A DNA stretch of 64,000 bases from Actinosynnema sp040640215 (GTDB lineage Bacteria > Actinomycetota > Actinomycetes > Mycobacteriales > Pseudonocardiaceae). Position numbers and translations under genes: made by a program. Under the pieces are notes generated by a model. The model was not told the DNA's origin. It worked only from the letters and a program-made list of their open reading frames with translations, and searched no databases. Every line of letters starts with the position of its first letter. Within the stretch, counting starts at the first letter, position 1. The DNA lies in NCBI RefSeq assembly GCF_040640215.1, contig NZ_JBFABG010000008.1, positions 248,001 to 312,000 on the forward strand, written 5' to 3'. Shown here in pieces: positions 27,054 to 35,487 of this stretch.

Positions 27054-28486
27054 CGTCCTACCTCGTCCTTCTCTCGGAGGTCCTCGCCCGCGAGCGCGGC
27101 CCCGTCCCCGGGCAGGCGCAGGAACGCCGCGACCACCGCGCCGACCAGCACCGCGCCCGCGCCCATCCAGATCGCCGGGCGCACCGCCTCGACGAACGTG
27201 ACGGGATCGGCCAGGCCACCCCGCCCGTCCGCCGTCCGCAGCACCACCGTCGTCATCACGGCCACGCCCAGCGTGAAACCGATCTCGCGCACGGTGGTGT
27301 TGGCACCCGACGCCTTGCCCCGCTCGGCGGGTCGCACGGAGGCGAGCACCGCGGCCGTCATCGGTGTGAAGACCAGGCCCATGCCGATCCCGCCGAGCAG
27401 CAGGACGGGCAGGATCAGCCGGTAGTCGACGGTCGGTTCGAGCAGCACCGCGCTCAACCCGAGCGCGACCGCCTCGCACCCCAGGCCGACGGCGATGAGC
27501 ACGCCCGGCCGCACCCGGTTCGCCAGCACCCCCGCCGCCACCGCGACCAGCATCGGCATCGCGGTCCACGGCAGGGTCCGCACCCCGGACTCCAGGGCGC
27601 TGTACCCCACCGGGCCCTGGAGGTAGAGCATCAGCCAGTAGATGGAGCCGAAGACGCCGAAGAACATGGTGAACGACACCACGTTGCCCAGCACGAACGG
27701 CGTGATCCGGTAGAACCGCAGCGGCAGCATCGGGTGCGGGCAGCGCCGTTCCCACAGCACGAACGCGAGCCCGCCGACCAGTGCCGCGCCCAGCGGCACG
27801 AGAACCGACGGCGAGGTCCAACCGTCCCGGCCCGCGCGGGCGATGCCGAGCACCGCCAGCGCCACCGACACGGAGGTGAGCACCATGCCCGGCAGGTCGA
27901 GCGCGCTGTCGTCACCTCGGCTCTCCGCCAGCCGCCACCGGCACAGCGGCACGAGGGCGAGGCCGATCGGCACCAGCAGCCAGAAGATCCACGGCCAGCT
28001 CAGCCGCACCACGACCAGACCGCCGACCAGCGGGCCCAGCGCGATGCCGAGCCCGTTGACGGCGCTCCACAGCCCGACCGCCATCGTGCGCCGCCGGTCC
28101 GGGACGCCGGCGGCGAGCAGGGTGAGCGAGACGGGGTACACCGCCGCCGCGCCCGCGCCCTGCACGACCCGCGCCACCAGCAGCGCGGGCAGCGAGTCGG
28201 CCAGGGCGCAGGCGGCCGAACCGGCGGTGAACACGACGATCGCGACGATGAACACGCGACGCCGGCCGAACCGGTCGCCCAGCGCCGCGCCGGTGAGCAG
28301 CAGCCCGGCGAACGCCAGTGCGTAGGCGTGCACCACCCACTGCGACCCGGAGGGCCCCATCCCCAGTTCGCGGCTCATCACGGGCAGCGCGTTGGTGACC
28401 ACGAGGTTGTTCAGCGACACCAGGAACATCGGTGCCGCGGTCGCGAGCAGCAACCAGCCGAACCCGCGCCGGTCGCGCTCAACCAT
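27050..28486 (-). CDS. MFS drug/metabolite exporter, DHA2 (14-TM) type
   Basis: 478 residues. The MFS motif A is GAALGDRFGRRRVFI and motif C is in VVQGAGAAAVYPVSLTLLA. About fourteen hydrophobic helices can be counted, as expected for the DHA2/EmrB-QacA family. The protein should use the proton gradient to expel a hydrophobic product and give self-resistance. An ATG at 28486, or a GTG one codon earlier, overlaps the P450 stop by about 8 nt; the stop overlaps the lipid-kinase ATG. The operon thus has two exporter types (MFS and MMPL). Confidence 0.93.
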   Translation of the reverse strand: MVERDRRGFGWLLLATAAPMFLVSLNNLVVTNALPVMSRELGMGPSGSQWVVHAYALAFAGLLLTGAALGDRFGRRRVFIVAIVVFTAGSAACALADSLPALLVARVVQGAGAAAVYPVSLTLLAAGVPDRRRTMAVGLWSAVNGLGIALGPLVGGLVVVRLSWPWIFWLLVPIGLALVPLCRWRLAESRGDDSALDLPGMVLTSVSVALAVLGIARAGRDGWTSPSVLVPLGAALVGGLAFVLWERRCPHPMLPLRFYRITPFVLGNVVSFTMFFGVFGSIYWLMLYLQGPVGYSALESGVRTLPWTAMPMLVAVAAGVLANRVRPGVLIAVGLGCEAVALGLSAVLLEPTVDYRLILPVLLLGGIGMGLVFTPMTAAVLASVRPAERGKASGANTTVREIGFTLGVAVMTTVVLRTADGRGGLADPVTFVEAVRPAIWMGAGAVLVGAVVAAFLRLPGDGAALAGEDLREKDEVGR

Positions 28487-29882
28487 CACGCCGGGAAACC
28501 TCCACCGGGATGCCGCCGGCCGGGAACCCCGGCGGGAACAGCGTGATGAAGGCTTCGGGCCACACCGATTCCCCGCCGTAGGGCAGTGCGAACCGGTACC
28601 GGCCGCAGACCGCCGCGACCGCCGCCACGAGCACGGCCACCGCCAGCGGCTTGCCGATGCACTGCCGCCGCCCGCCGCCGAACGGCAGGTACGCGAACTT
28701 CTGCCGCTGCGCGGCGGGAACGCGGAACCGGGCCGGGTCGAACGAGTTCGGGTTCTCCCACAGCGCGGGGTTGCGGTGCGTGCCGAACACGCTGACCATC
28801 ACCGTCGTCCCGGCGGGCACGTGGCGGCCGGCGAGTTCGTCGTCCTGGACCGCGTCCCGGGGGAACTGCCACACCGACGGGTACAGCCGCAACGTCTCGT
28901 CCACCACCGATCGCGTCACCGGCAGCTCGTCGAGCCGGTCGAAGGTCGGCGGCGCGCCGGCGAGGACCCGGTCCACCTCCTCCTCCACCTCGCGCCGGAC
29001 GGCCGGGTTGCGGGTCAGCTCGTACAGCGCCCACATCAGGCTCAGACCGGTGGTCTCGGACCCCGCGAGGAACATGGTGACGAGGTTGTCCGTCAACGCC
29101 TGGTCGGACAGGTCGGACTTCATGATCAGGCCGGCGACGTCGTCACCGTCCTCGCCGACGGCCCGGCGCTGCGCCACGACCCGGCCGATGATCCGGTCGA
29201 ACACGCGGCGCGCGGCCTTCTTGCGCCGCTGGTAGCCGGTGGGCAGCCACTTCGGCAGCAGCAGCTCCTCCACGCTGCTGACGTTCTTGAAGATCACCTC
29301 CAGCGCGGAGGCGACGGACCGGGTGAACCGCTGCTCGGTGCGGGACAGGTCCTCGCTCACCAGGACCTCGCCGAGCAGCCGGCCGCTGAACGCCATGGTC
29401 TCGCGGACCAGGTCGACGCGGCGGCCTTCCCGGGCGGCCCGGTCCCAGGACCGGAACGCGTCGTCGAGCGCCGCCAGTGCCCGGTCCACGCCGTGCGCGA
29501 CCCGCTCCGGGGTGAACGCGGGCTGCACCACCTTGCGGTGCGCCCGCCACTCGGCGTCGTCCAGCGTGAGCAGGCCCCGGCCCATGAACACGTCGAACGC
29601 CAGGTACAGCTTGCCGCGCACGTAGTTCGCGATGTTGGAGGCCAGCACCCGCTCGATGGCGGACGGGTCGGTGAGCTGGACGTACCCGCGCGGCACCAGG
29701 TCGACCCGGGCGACCTCGCCGTGGTCGCGTTGCAGGGCGAGGGTGAAGTCCAGCGGGTCCTTGGCGAGCTGCGGCGTGACGCCGAGCACCGGCACGCCCT
29801 TGGGCCCGCTGACCTCCCTGGGGCCGATCCCGGTCACGGGGCACCGCCCGGTCGCCAGGGCCGCGTCGTCGGTCGCCGTCAT
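28479..29882 (-). CDS. Cytochrome P450
   Basis: 467 residues. The I-helix is FLAGSETTGLSLMW, ExxR lies in DETLRLYPSVWQFPRDA, and the heme loop is FGGGRRQCIGKPLAVAVLV with Cys408. The N-terminal CPVTGIGPREVSGPKGVPVL stretch is soluble-type. It is clearly related to the second operon P450 (similar YVRGKLY, HRKVVQPAF and TLRLYP segments), suggesting duplication and two oxidations of the same chain. The ATG is preceded by AGGAG at 6 nt and overlaps the KR-DH stop (ATGA). Confidence 0.95.
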   Translation of the reverse strand: MTATDDAALATGRCPVTGIGPREVSGPKGVPVLGVTPQLAKDPLDFTLALQRDHGEVARVDLVPRGYVQLTDPSAIERVLASNIANYVRGKLYLAFDVFMGRGLLTLDDAEWRAHRKVVQPAFTPERVAHGVDRALAALDDAFRSWDRAAREGRRVDLVRETMAFSGRLLGEVLVSEDLSRTEQRFTRSVASALEVIFKNVSSVEELLLPKWLPTGYQRRKKAARRVFDRIIGRVVAQRRAVGEDGDDVAGLIMKSDLSDQALTDNLVTMFLAGSETTGLSLMWALYELTRNPAVRREVEEEVDRVLAGAPPTFDRLDELPVTRSVVDETLRLYPSVWQFPRDAVQDDELAGRHVPAGTTVMVSVFGTHRNPALWENPNSFDPARFRVPAAQRQKFAYLPFGGGRRQCIGKPLAVAVLVAAVAAVCGRYRFALPYGGESVWPEAFITLFPPGFPAGGIPVEVSRRDG

Positions 29883-32488
29883 GTGTCTCTCCTGGTGGCA
29901 GATCCTGCACGGGCGGGTGCGCCCTCGCGGGCGGTGAAGCGGCCGGTGACCTGGTCGACGTGACCGAACACCCGGCCGGCGGTGCCCTCGATCCGGAGCA
30001 GCACGCGCCCGTCGGCGGTCGCCGCGACGCACAGGTTCGCGGCACCCGGGTCCTCCAGGTCGAGCCCGGCGGGCGTGGCGTACAGCTCGACCCGCTCGTC
30101 GAGCAGCGACAGGTCGTTGTGCGCGGAGAACACCTCGATGCGGCGGATCGAGCGCGGCACCGCGACCGGGGTGCGGTGGCCGTCCACGAGGTCGAGCACC
30201 GCGACCCGCGCCAACCCGTCGAGCAGCACGGACGGCACGAGCAGGTCCGGGAACCAGCGCCGGACGCCGTCCCGGTCGAGGGCGAGCCGGGCCCGCTTGC
30301 CCCGGTCGTGCAGGCGGGTGTCCGCCGTGGACACGAAGACGCCGGTCAGCAGCACCGACGAGTCCGGCGCGTGGTACGGGTCCGCGACGGACCGCGTCAC
30401 GCCCTCGGCCCAGTGCTCCCAGCGGGGCGCGGGGCGGTAGCCGTCGCGCATCCGCACCGTGACGGCGAAGTGCTCGCGGTCCGCGACGAGCACCCGCCCG
30501 TCGGGCGCGACCACGTCGGCCAGGACCCGCACCCGCACCACGGACTCCGCCCCGTCCTCGCCCAGCAACCGGGCGTGGATCTTCTTCGGCTGGGGTCCGC
30601 GATCCGGGTAGAGCCGGAGGAACGCGCTCAGCACCAGGTCCTCGAACACGGCCGGCACCCGGTGCGGCACCAGCACCTTGGCCGCCTCGGCGGCCAGTTC
30701 CGGCACGAAGGTGCCCGGCAGGGTCGGGTACCCGTCGACCAGGTGCCCGGCGAGGAAGCCGTCGCGGTCCAGGTCGAAGGTGCGCGTCACGGTCACCTCG
30801 TCGGGGCCGGCCCGGGTGACCTCGTCGACGAACGGCAGCGCGGACGAGGTGCAGAAGTCCGCGTACTCCGGCACCACGGCCGCGATCGACACCCGCTCGC
30901 GGTCGCCGTAGACGACCGTGCCCACCGGCGGCACGGGGTGCCCGAGCTCCGCGAGGAAGTGCGCCACGCCCTCCTCGGTCGGCGTCGCGGTGAACTGGTT
31001 GGCGTTGGCCAGGAACGCGCGCATGACGGGTCCCGCGCCCAAGCCGGTGTCGCGCCACAGCGTCCAGCCGATGGTGAACTCGATCCCGCCCCGGTCCCGG
31101 GCGCACTCGGCGGCGGTGTTGAGGAAGTCGTTGGCCGAACCGTAGTCGGTCTCCCCGCGCTGACCGGTGAAACCGACGAACGAGCCGAAGTTGCACCACC
31201 GGCGCGGTGCCCGGTCGGCGAAGGCCGCGCGCAGGTTCAGGTAGGTGCGGACCTTGAGGTCCCGCACCGCCGTGAAGTCCGCGCGGGACTTGGTGCGGAT
31301 GTCGGAGGCCCGGTTGGTGCCCGCGACGTTGAGCAGCAGGTCGACGTCACCGTGCTCGGCGAGCAGCGCGCCCACAGCGGTGCGCACGGCGTCGGTGTCC
31401 CGCAGGTCGCACCGCACGTAGTGCACGCGGCCCGGCCCGCAGATCCCGGCCAACCCGGTCAGCGTGCGACGCACGGACCGCGCCTCGACCAGCCGCTCGA
31501 ACCCGGCGTTGGCCTGCGCCACGGTCGCCCCGCCGGCGGTCCGCGCCTTGATGTACCGGGCACGCCCGAGTTCCGGCGCGTCGTCGGGCGCGTCCAGCAG
31601 CGCCGGGTCGTGGGAGGCGAGGTCGGTGCTGCCGAGCACGACGATCCGCGGCCGGTGCGCGCGGGCCAGCGCCAGCAGCACGGCCGCGCCGATCCCCCGT
31701 CCCCCGCCCGCCGCGACCACCAGCGCGTCGGGCGGCACCAGCGGCGCGGTCGGCGTGGCGGGCACCGGCCTGGACCGCGTCACGAGCCGCCGGCCACCCT
31801 CGTGCCGCACCACGGGGAGCAGTTGGCGGTTGGCCAGTTCCGCGACCGACACCGCGAGCGCGGACGCCGGGTCGGCGTCGTCGTGGACGGTCGCCACGAC
31901 CGGGACGCCGGGCAGTTCCAGCGCCAGGCTCTTGGTGAACCCGGTGAACAGCCCGGTGAACGGCGACGGCTCCGGGCTCACCACGGTGACCAGGAACGAG
32001 GCGGTCGGCAGGTCCGGGAACCAGCCGGCGCACCGCCGCATGACCAGGAACACCGACTCGTGCAGGTCCAGGACGCGGTGGGCGGCGGCGGACCACTCGG
32101 CCGACCGCAGCGCCGGGTCGGTGAGGTCCACGACGACCCGCACGTGCGCGGGCGTGCCGCCCCGGGCCCAGCGGTCGTCCTCGTCGACGTCGGCCGCGCC
32201 GGTGAGCACGATGGCGTCGGCGGGCAGCGGCAGCGCGGTCGGGTCGCCGTTGGTCAGCACGACCACCCCGCCCGGCAGCGCGGGCAACGGGTCGCGCACC
32301 GGCACCGCCGGCGCGTCCGCCCAGTCCAGCACGTGCCGCTGCACGACCCTGGCCGGGACCGGCGTCCGCAGCACGACGGCCCGGCCCGGCCCGGAGGAGG
32401 GCAGGCGCAGCGCCCGCCCGGGTTCCGCGCCGGCCAGCAGCGCGAGCAGTTCCGGGGCACCCTCGGCACCCAGGTACGTCCCGGTCAC
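29879..32488 (-). CDS. PKS ketoreductase-dehydratase didomain protein
   Basis: 869 residues. The KR spans roughly 240-560: cofactor motif VVAAGGGRGIGAAVLLALAR, then LLLNVAGTNRASDIR and the catalytic NFGSFVGFTGQRGETDYGSA with Ser and Tyr. The DH follows, with the active-site motif GHLVDGYPTLPG (His582 in HxxxGxxxxP) and a second hot-dog half (SVADPYHAPDSSVLLTGVFV, LVPSVLLDGLARVAV). This KR-DH order and hot-dog duplication match PUFA and enediyne-type iterative synthases. The GTG at 32488 overlaps the KS-protein stop (GTGA), so translation is coupled. A second KR-DH protein encoded downstream retains KR residues but not the DH motif. Confidence 0.9.
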   Translation of the reverse strand: MTGTYLGAEGAPELLALLAGAEPGRALRLPSSGPGRAVVLRTPVPARVVQRHVLDWADAPAVPVRDPLPALPGGVVVLTNGDPTALPLPADAIVLTGAADVDEDDRWARGGTPAHVRVVVDLTDPALRSAEWSAAAHRVLDLHESVFLVMRRCAGWFPDLPTASFLVTVVSPEPSPFTGLFTGFTKSLALELPGVPVVATVHDDADPASALAVSVAELANRQLLPVVRHEGGRRLVTRSRPVPATPTAPLVPPDALVVAAGGGRGIGAAVLLALARAHRPRIVVLGSTDLASHDPALLDAPDDAPELGRARYIKARTAGGATVAQANAGFERLVEARSVRRTLTGLAGICGPGRVHYVRCDLRDTDAVRTAVGALLAEHGDVDLLLNVAGTNRASDIRTKSRADFTAVRDLKVRTYLNLRAAFADRAPRRWCNFGSFVGFTGQRGETDYGSANDFLNTAAECARDRGGIEFTIGWTLWRDTGLGAGPVMRAFLANANQFTATPTEEGVAHFLAELGHPVPPVGTVVYGDRERVSIAAVVPEYADFCTSSALPFVDEVTRAGPDEVTVTRTFDLDRDGFLAGHLVDGYPTLPGTFVPELAAEAAKVLVPHRVPAVFEDLVLSAFLRLYPDRGPQPKKIHARLLGEDGAESVVRVRVLADVVAPDGRVLVADREHFAVTVRMRDGYRPAPRWEHWAEGVTRSVADPYHAPDSSVLLTGVFVSTADTRLHDRGKRARLALDRDGVRRWFPDLLVPSVLLDGLARVAVLDLVDGHRTPVAVPRSIRRIEVFSAHNDLSLLDERVELYATPAGLDLEDPGAANLCVAATADGRVLLRIEGTAGRVFGHVDQVTGRFTAREGAPARAGSATRRDT

Positions 32489-35487
32489 ATCGCCTCCAAG
32501 TCGATCTCGGCGAGCACCGGCAGGTCGTGGGACTCGGCGTACTCGCGGCGGGTCACCGCGTACAGGAACGCGCCCTCGGCCACGTCGACCTCCGCGCCAC
32601 CGGGCGTGGAGTCCTCGACGAGCCGCGACCACGACGCCAGGCTGTTGCCGTTGACGCCGGCGACCAGGGCGATGTCGATGTCGCCGAACTCCAGGTACCG
32701 GCCGGCCAGCCCGAACGCGTCGGCGAGCGATCCCTCTCCGCCGTCGACGGTGATGTTGAGGCCGCGCAGGTCGAAGTAGTTCGACAGCCGCGCCGCCACC
32801 ACGTTCGGCATCTCGCCGGGGAACGAGTCCTCGACGGGGGCGGCGATGCGCTCGTAGGCGTGCTCCCGGAGCTTCTTGAGCATCGCCTGGACCTCTTCGG
32901 AGCTGCCCGCGACCCGTGCCGTGCGCATCAGCTCGTCGAGGTAGGCCCGCAGCGCGTAGAGCACCGCGTTGCGCGTCGGCCCCATGTGGCCGACGATGAC
33001 GCCGGTCGTCGCACGGCTGGACTCGCACGCCTCGCGCACGCCGGCGGTCAACCGCTGCATGCACTCCATGATCATCAACTGGGTGCGGTCGGTGGCGCGC
33101 AAGGCGCTCGCGGGCATCCGCACCTTCTGGAACGGCGGCGTCGGGTAGGTCCGGCCGAACGAACGGCCGTCCTCGGGGACGTGCGAGGAGCAGCCGACGA
33201 CCACGAGCCCGCCGGGGCGTCGCTCGCCGTAGCCGAACGTCGCGGGCTCGCCGGGTCGGTGCTCGCGCAGCAGCAGGTGCGCGTTCGTGCCGCCGAACCC
33301 GAAGCCGGACACGGCGACCGTGCGCACCCCGGGTCCCGGCGGCCACGGGACCGGCCGACCGGGCACCTGGAGCGTGTCCGGGCCGACCCCGAAATCGGCC
33401 GGCGCTTCGGTGAACCGCTGTTGCGCCGGGATGGTGCCGTGCCGCATCGCCAGCAGCGCGTGGATGACCGACACCACGCCCGCCGCCCACCCGGTGTGGC
33501 CGATGAGCGACTTGTTGGAGGTGACCGGGATGGGACCCGCGCTCGCGTAGGCGGCGCGCAGCGCGGTGAACTCGGCCAAGTCGCCCGCCGGGGTGCCCGT
33601 GGCGTGGGCGATCACCCAGTCCACTTCGGACGCGACCACGCCGGACCTGCCCAGGGCGCGCTCGATGGCGAGCTCCTGACCGCTGCTCGACGGCGCGTAG
33701 ACGGCCTTGCCCTTGCCGTCCGCCGAGAGACCGATGCCGGACACCACGCCCAGCACGGTGTCGCCGTCGGCGACCGCCTTGGACAACCGCTTGAGGACGA
33801 TGACGCCCGCACCGTCGGAGAACAGCACGCCGTCGGCGTCGCGGTCCAGCGCGCGCACCTCACCGCGCACCGACAGCCCGTGCAGCTTGGCGAAGAGGCC
33901 CGACCCGGCCGGGGCGAGCGCGAACGCGCCGCCGCACAGCGCGGTGTCCACCTCGCCGGCCACGATGGCGCGCACCCCGATGTCGATGGCGTACAACGAG
34001 GACGAGCACGCCGTGTCGACCACCGACACCGTGGTGCCCTCGGGGAGCAGGCCGCTCGCCGCGGACCGCACGACCCGGTGCGGCGGCTCGGCCCACCGGC
34101 CGCGCGGCAGGCACCGGTCGAGCAGGTCGACCAGGTCGGCGTCGTCGGCGGGCAGCCCGTCGCCCTCGGCGAACTCGACGACCTCGCGGCGGACCAGGGC
34201 CTCTTGGAGGTGCTGGCTGCCGTCCGGGGTGTAGCCGATGAAGAGGCCGAACCGGTCGGCGTCGGCGCGTCCCACGCCGTCCAGCGCCTGGTGGATGCCG
34301 TGCCGCAACCACAGGGTGGTGAAGTCGGTGTCCGGGGCGACGTCGAGGTCGGGGTGCGGCGTGAAGCCGGTGATGAACCCGGAGCGCCGCTGGTAGGTCT
34401 TGTCCGGCGCGGACGGGTCGTCGTTGTGGAAGCTGTCCACGTCCCACCGGTCGGCGGGCACCTCCACGAACAGCTCGGCCTGCCCGGACAGCAGCGACCA
34501 GAACTCGTCCGGGCTGGACGCCCCGGGCACCGCGAGCCCCATGCCGACCACGACGACCGGGTCGTCGTTCGCGGCGACCGGCTCCGGCACGACCTCCGCG
34601 ACCGGCTCCGGCGAGGCGACCGGCTCTCGTGCGGCGACCGGCTCCGGTGAGGCGACCGGCTCTCGTGCGGTGACCGGCGCGGCTGACACCGAGGTTCCGG
34701 ACGTGGTGATCCGGTCGGGTGACATGGCCTGCCGCAGCAGCGACAGCCCGCCGTCGGCCACCAGCGACTGGCCGGTGACGTACGAGGAGTCCGGTCCGAC
34801 CAGGAAGGTGACCAGCGAGGCCAGTTCGGCGGGCGTGCACAACCGGCCGAGCGAGGTGGCCGCCGCGGTGTTCGCGCTGACCGACGCGAAGTCCGGGAAC
34901 ATCCGCCCGACCTCGTTGTCGATCAAACCCGCCGACGCCGTGTTGACCCGGATGCCGCGATCCGCGAACTCGGCCGCGAGGTAGCGGGTGAGGGCCTCCA
35001 GCGCCGCCTTGGTGATGCCCACGCCCAGGTAGTTGGCCGGTGCGTACAGCGCGCCGATGGACGACACGTTGACGATCGCCCCACCGGCGGACATCAGTTC
35101 CGACGCCCCGAGCGAGCACCACAGCGCGCCCTTGACGTTGGTGGCGTAGGCCCGGTCCAGGTGCTCGTCGGTCAACTCCGCGGTCGGCAGGAAGATCCCG
35201 GTGGCGGCGTTGTTGACCAGGACGTCGAGCCGGCCGTGGGTCAGCCGGACCTCCTCGAACATCCGCTCGACCTGCCCCCGCCGGGCGACCGAGGCGCGCA
35301 CCACGTCGGCCCGCAGCCCGTCGGCGGTGAGGGATTCGACCAGCGCGCGCGCAGCGTCCAGGGAGTGGAAGCAGTTGACCACCACGTGCGCGCCCGCTTC
35401 GGCCAGCGCCCGGCTGATGTGCGCGCCGACGCTGCCCGCTCCCCCGGTGACGAGGGCGACCTTGCCGCCCAGGCCCCCCGCAGTCAT
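32485..35487 (-). CDS. FabL-like reductase / ketosynthase / chain-length-factor-like fusion
   Basis: 1000 residues with three parts. Residues ~1-250: SDR with LVTGGAGSVGAHISRAL and NYLGVGITKAALEALTRYL, i.e. Y-x6-K as in FabL/FabI-type enoyl-ACP reductases rather than YxxxK. Residues ~270-305: an Ala/Glu/Pro/Val linker with a 12-residue tandem repeat. Residues ~308-730: KS with catalytic Cys494 (VDTACSSSLYA), His628 (HATGTPAGD) and His664 (NKSLIGHTG). Residues ~735-1000: a shortened second KS-like domain where the Cys position is replaced (TVDGGEGSLADAFG, Glu918 aligned with Cys), like chain-length factors of PUFA-type synthases. The ATG overlaps the AT-ACP stop (ATGA). This should be the chain-elongating subunit. 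Confidence 0.88.
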   Translation of the reverse strand: MTAGGLGGKVALVTGGAGSVGAHISRALAEAGAHVVVNCFHSLDAARALVESLTADGLRADVVRASVARRGQVERMFEEVRLTHGRLDVLVNNAATGIFLPTAELTDEHLDRAYATNVKGALWCSLGASELMSAGGAIVNVSSIGALYAPANYLGVGITKAALEALTRYLAAEFADRGIRVNTASAGLIDNEVGRMFPDFASVSANTAAATSLGRLCTPAELASLVTFLVGPDSSYVTGQSLVADGGLSLLRQAMSPDRITTSGTSVSAAPVTAREPVASPEPVAAREPVASPEPVAEVVPEPVAANDDPVVVVGMGLAVPGASSPDEFWSLLSGQAELFVEVPADRWDVDSFHNDDPSAPDKTYQRRSGFITGFTPHPDLDVAPDTDFTTLWLRHGIHQALDGVGRADADRFGLFIGYTPDGSQHLQEALVRREVVEFAEGDGLPADDADLVDLLDRCLPRGRWAEPPHRVVRSAASGLLPEGTTVSVVDTACSSSLYAIDIGVRAIVAGEVDTALCGGAFALAPAGSGLFAKLHGLSVRGEVRALDRDADGVLFSDGAGVIVLKRLSKAVADGDTVLGVVSGIGLSADGKGKAVYAPSSSGQELAIERALGRSGVVASEVDWVIAHATGTPAGDLAEFTALRAAYASAGPIPVTSNKSLIGHTGWAAGVVSVIHALLAMRHGTIPAQQRFTEAPADFGVGPDTLQVPGRPVPWPPGPGVRTVAVSGFGFGGTNAHLLLREHRPGEPATFGYGERRPGGLVVVGCSSHVPEDGRSFGRTYPTPPFQKVRMPASALRATDRTQLMIMECMQRLTAGVREACESSRATTGVIVGHMGPTRNAVLYALRAYLDELMRTARVAGSSEEVQAMLKKLREHAYERIAAPVEDSFPGEMPNVVAARLSNYFDLRGLNITVDGGEGSLADAFGLAGRYLEFGDIDIALVAGVNGNSLASWSRLVEDSTPGGAEVDVAEGAFLYAVTRREYAESHDLPVLAEIDLEAM
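34598..34669 (-). repeat. Two tandem 36-bp units inside the KS-protein linker
   Basis: Two adjacent 36-bp units differ at one base and encode the 12-residue repeat AREPVASPEPVA twice. Further EPVA and PEPVA elements flank them. Such Pro/Ala linkers between PKS domains are flexible; the exact DNA repeat suggests recent slippage. Confidence 0.8.

Noticed and set aside
32489..33490. Upstream extension of the KR-DH frame
   Set aside because: It overlaps the KS-CLF coding region out of frame with biased composition; the GTGA start at 32488 is preferred.
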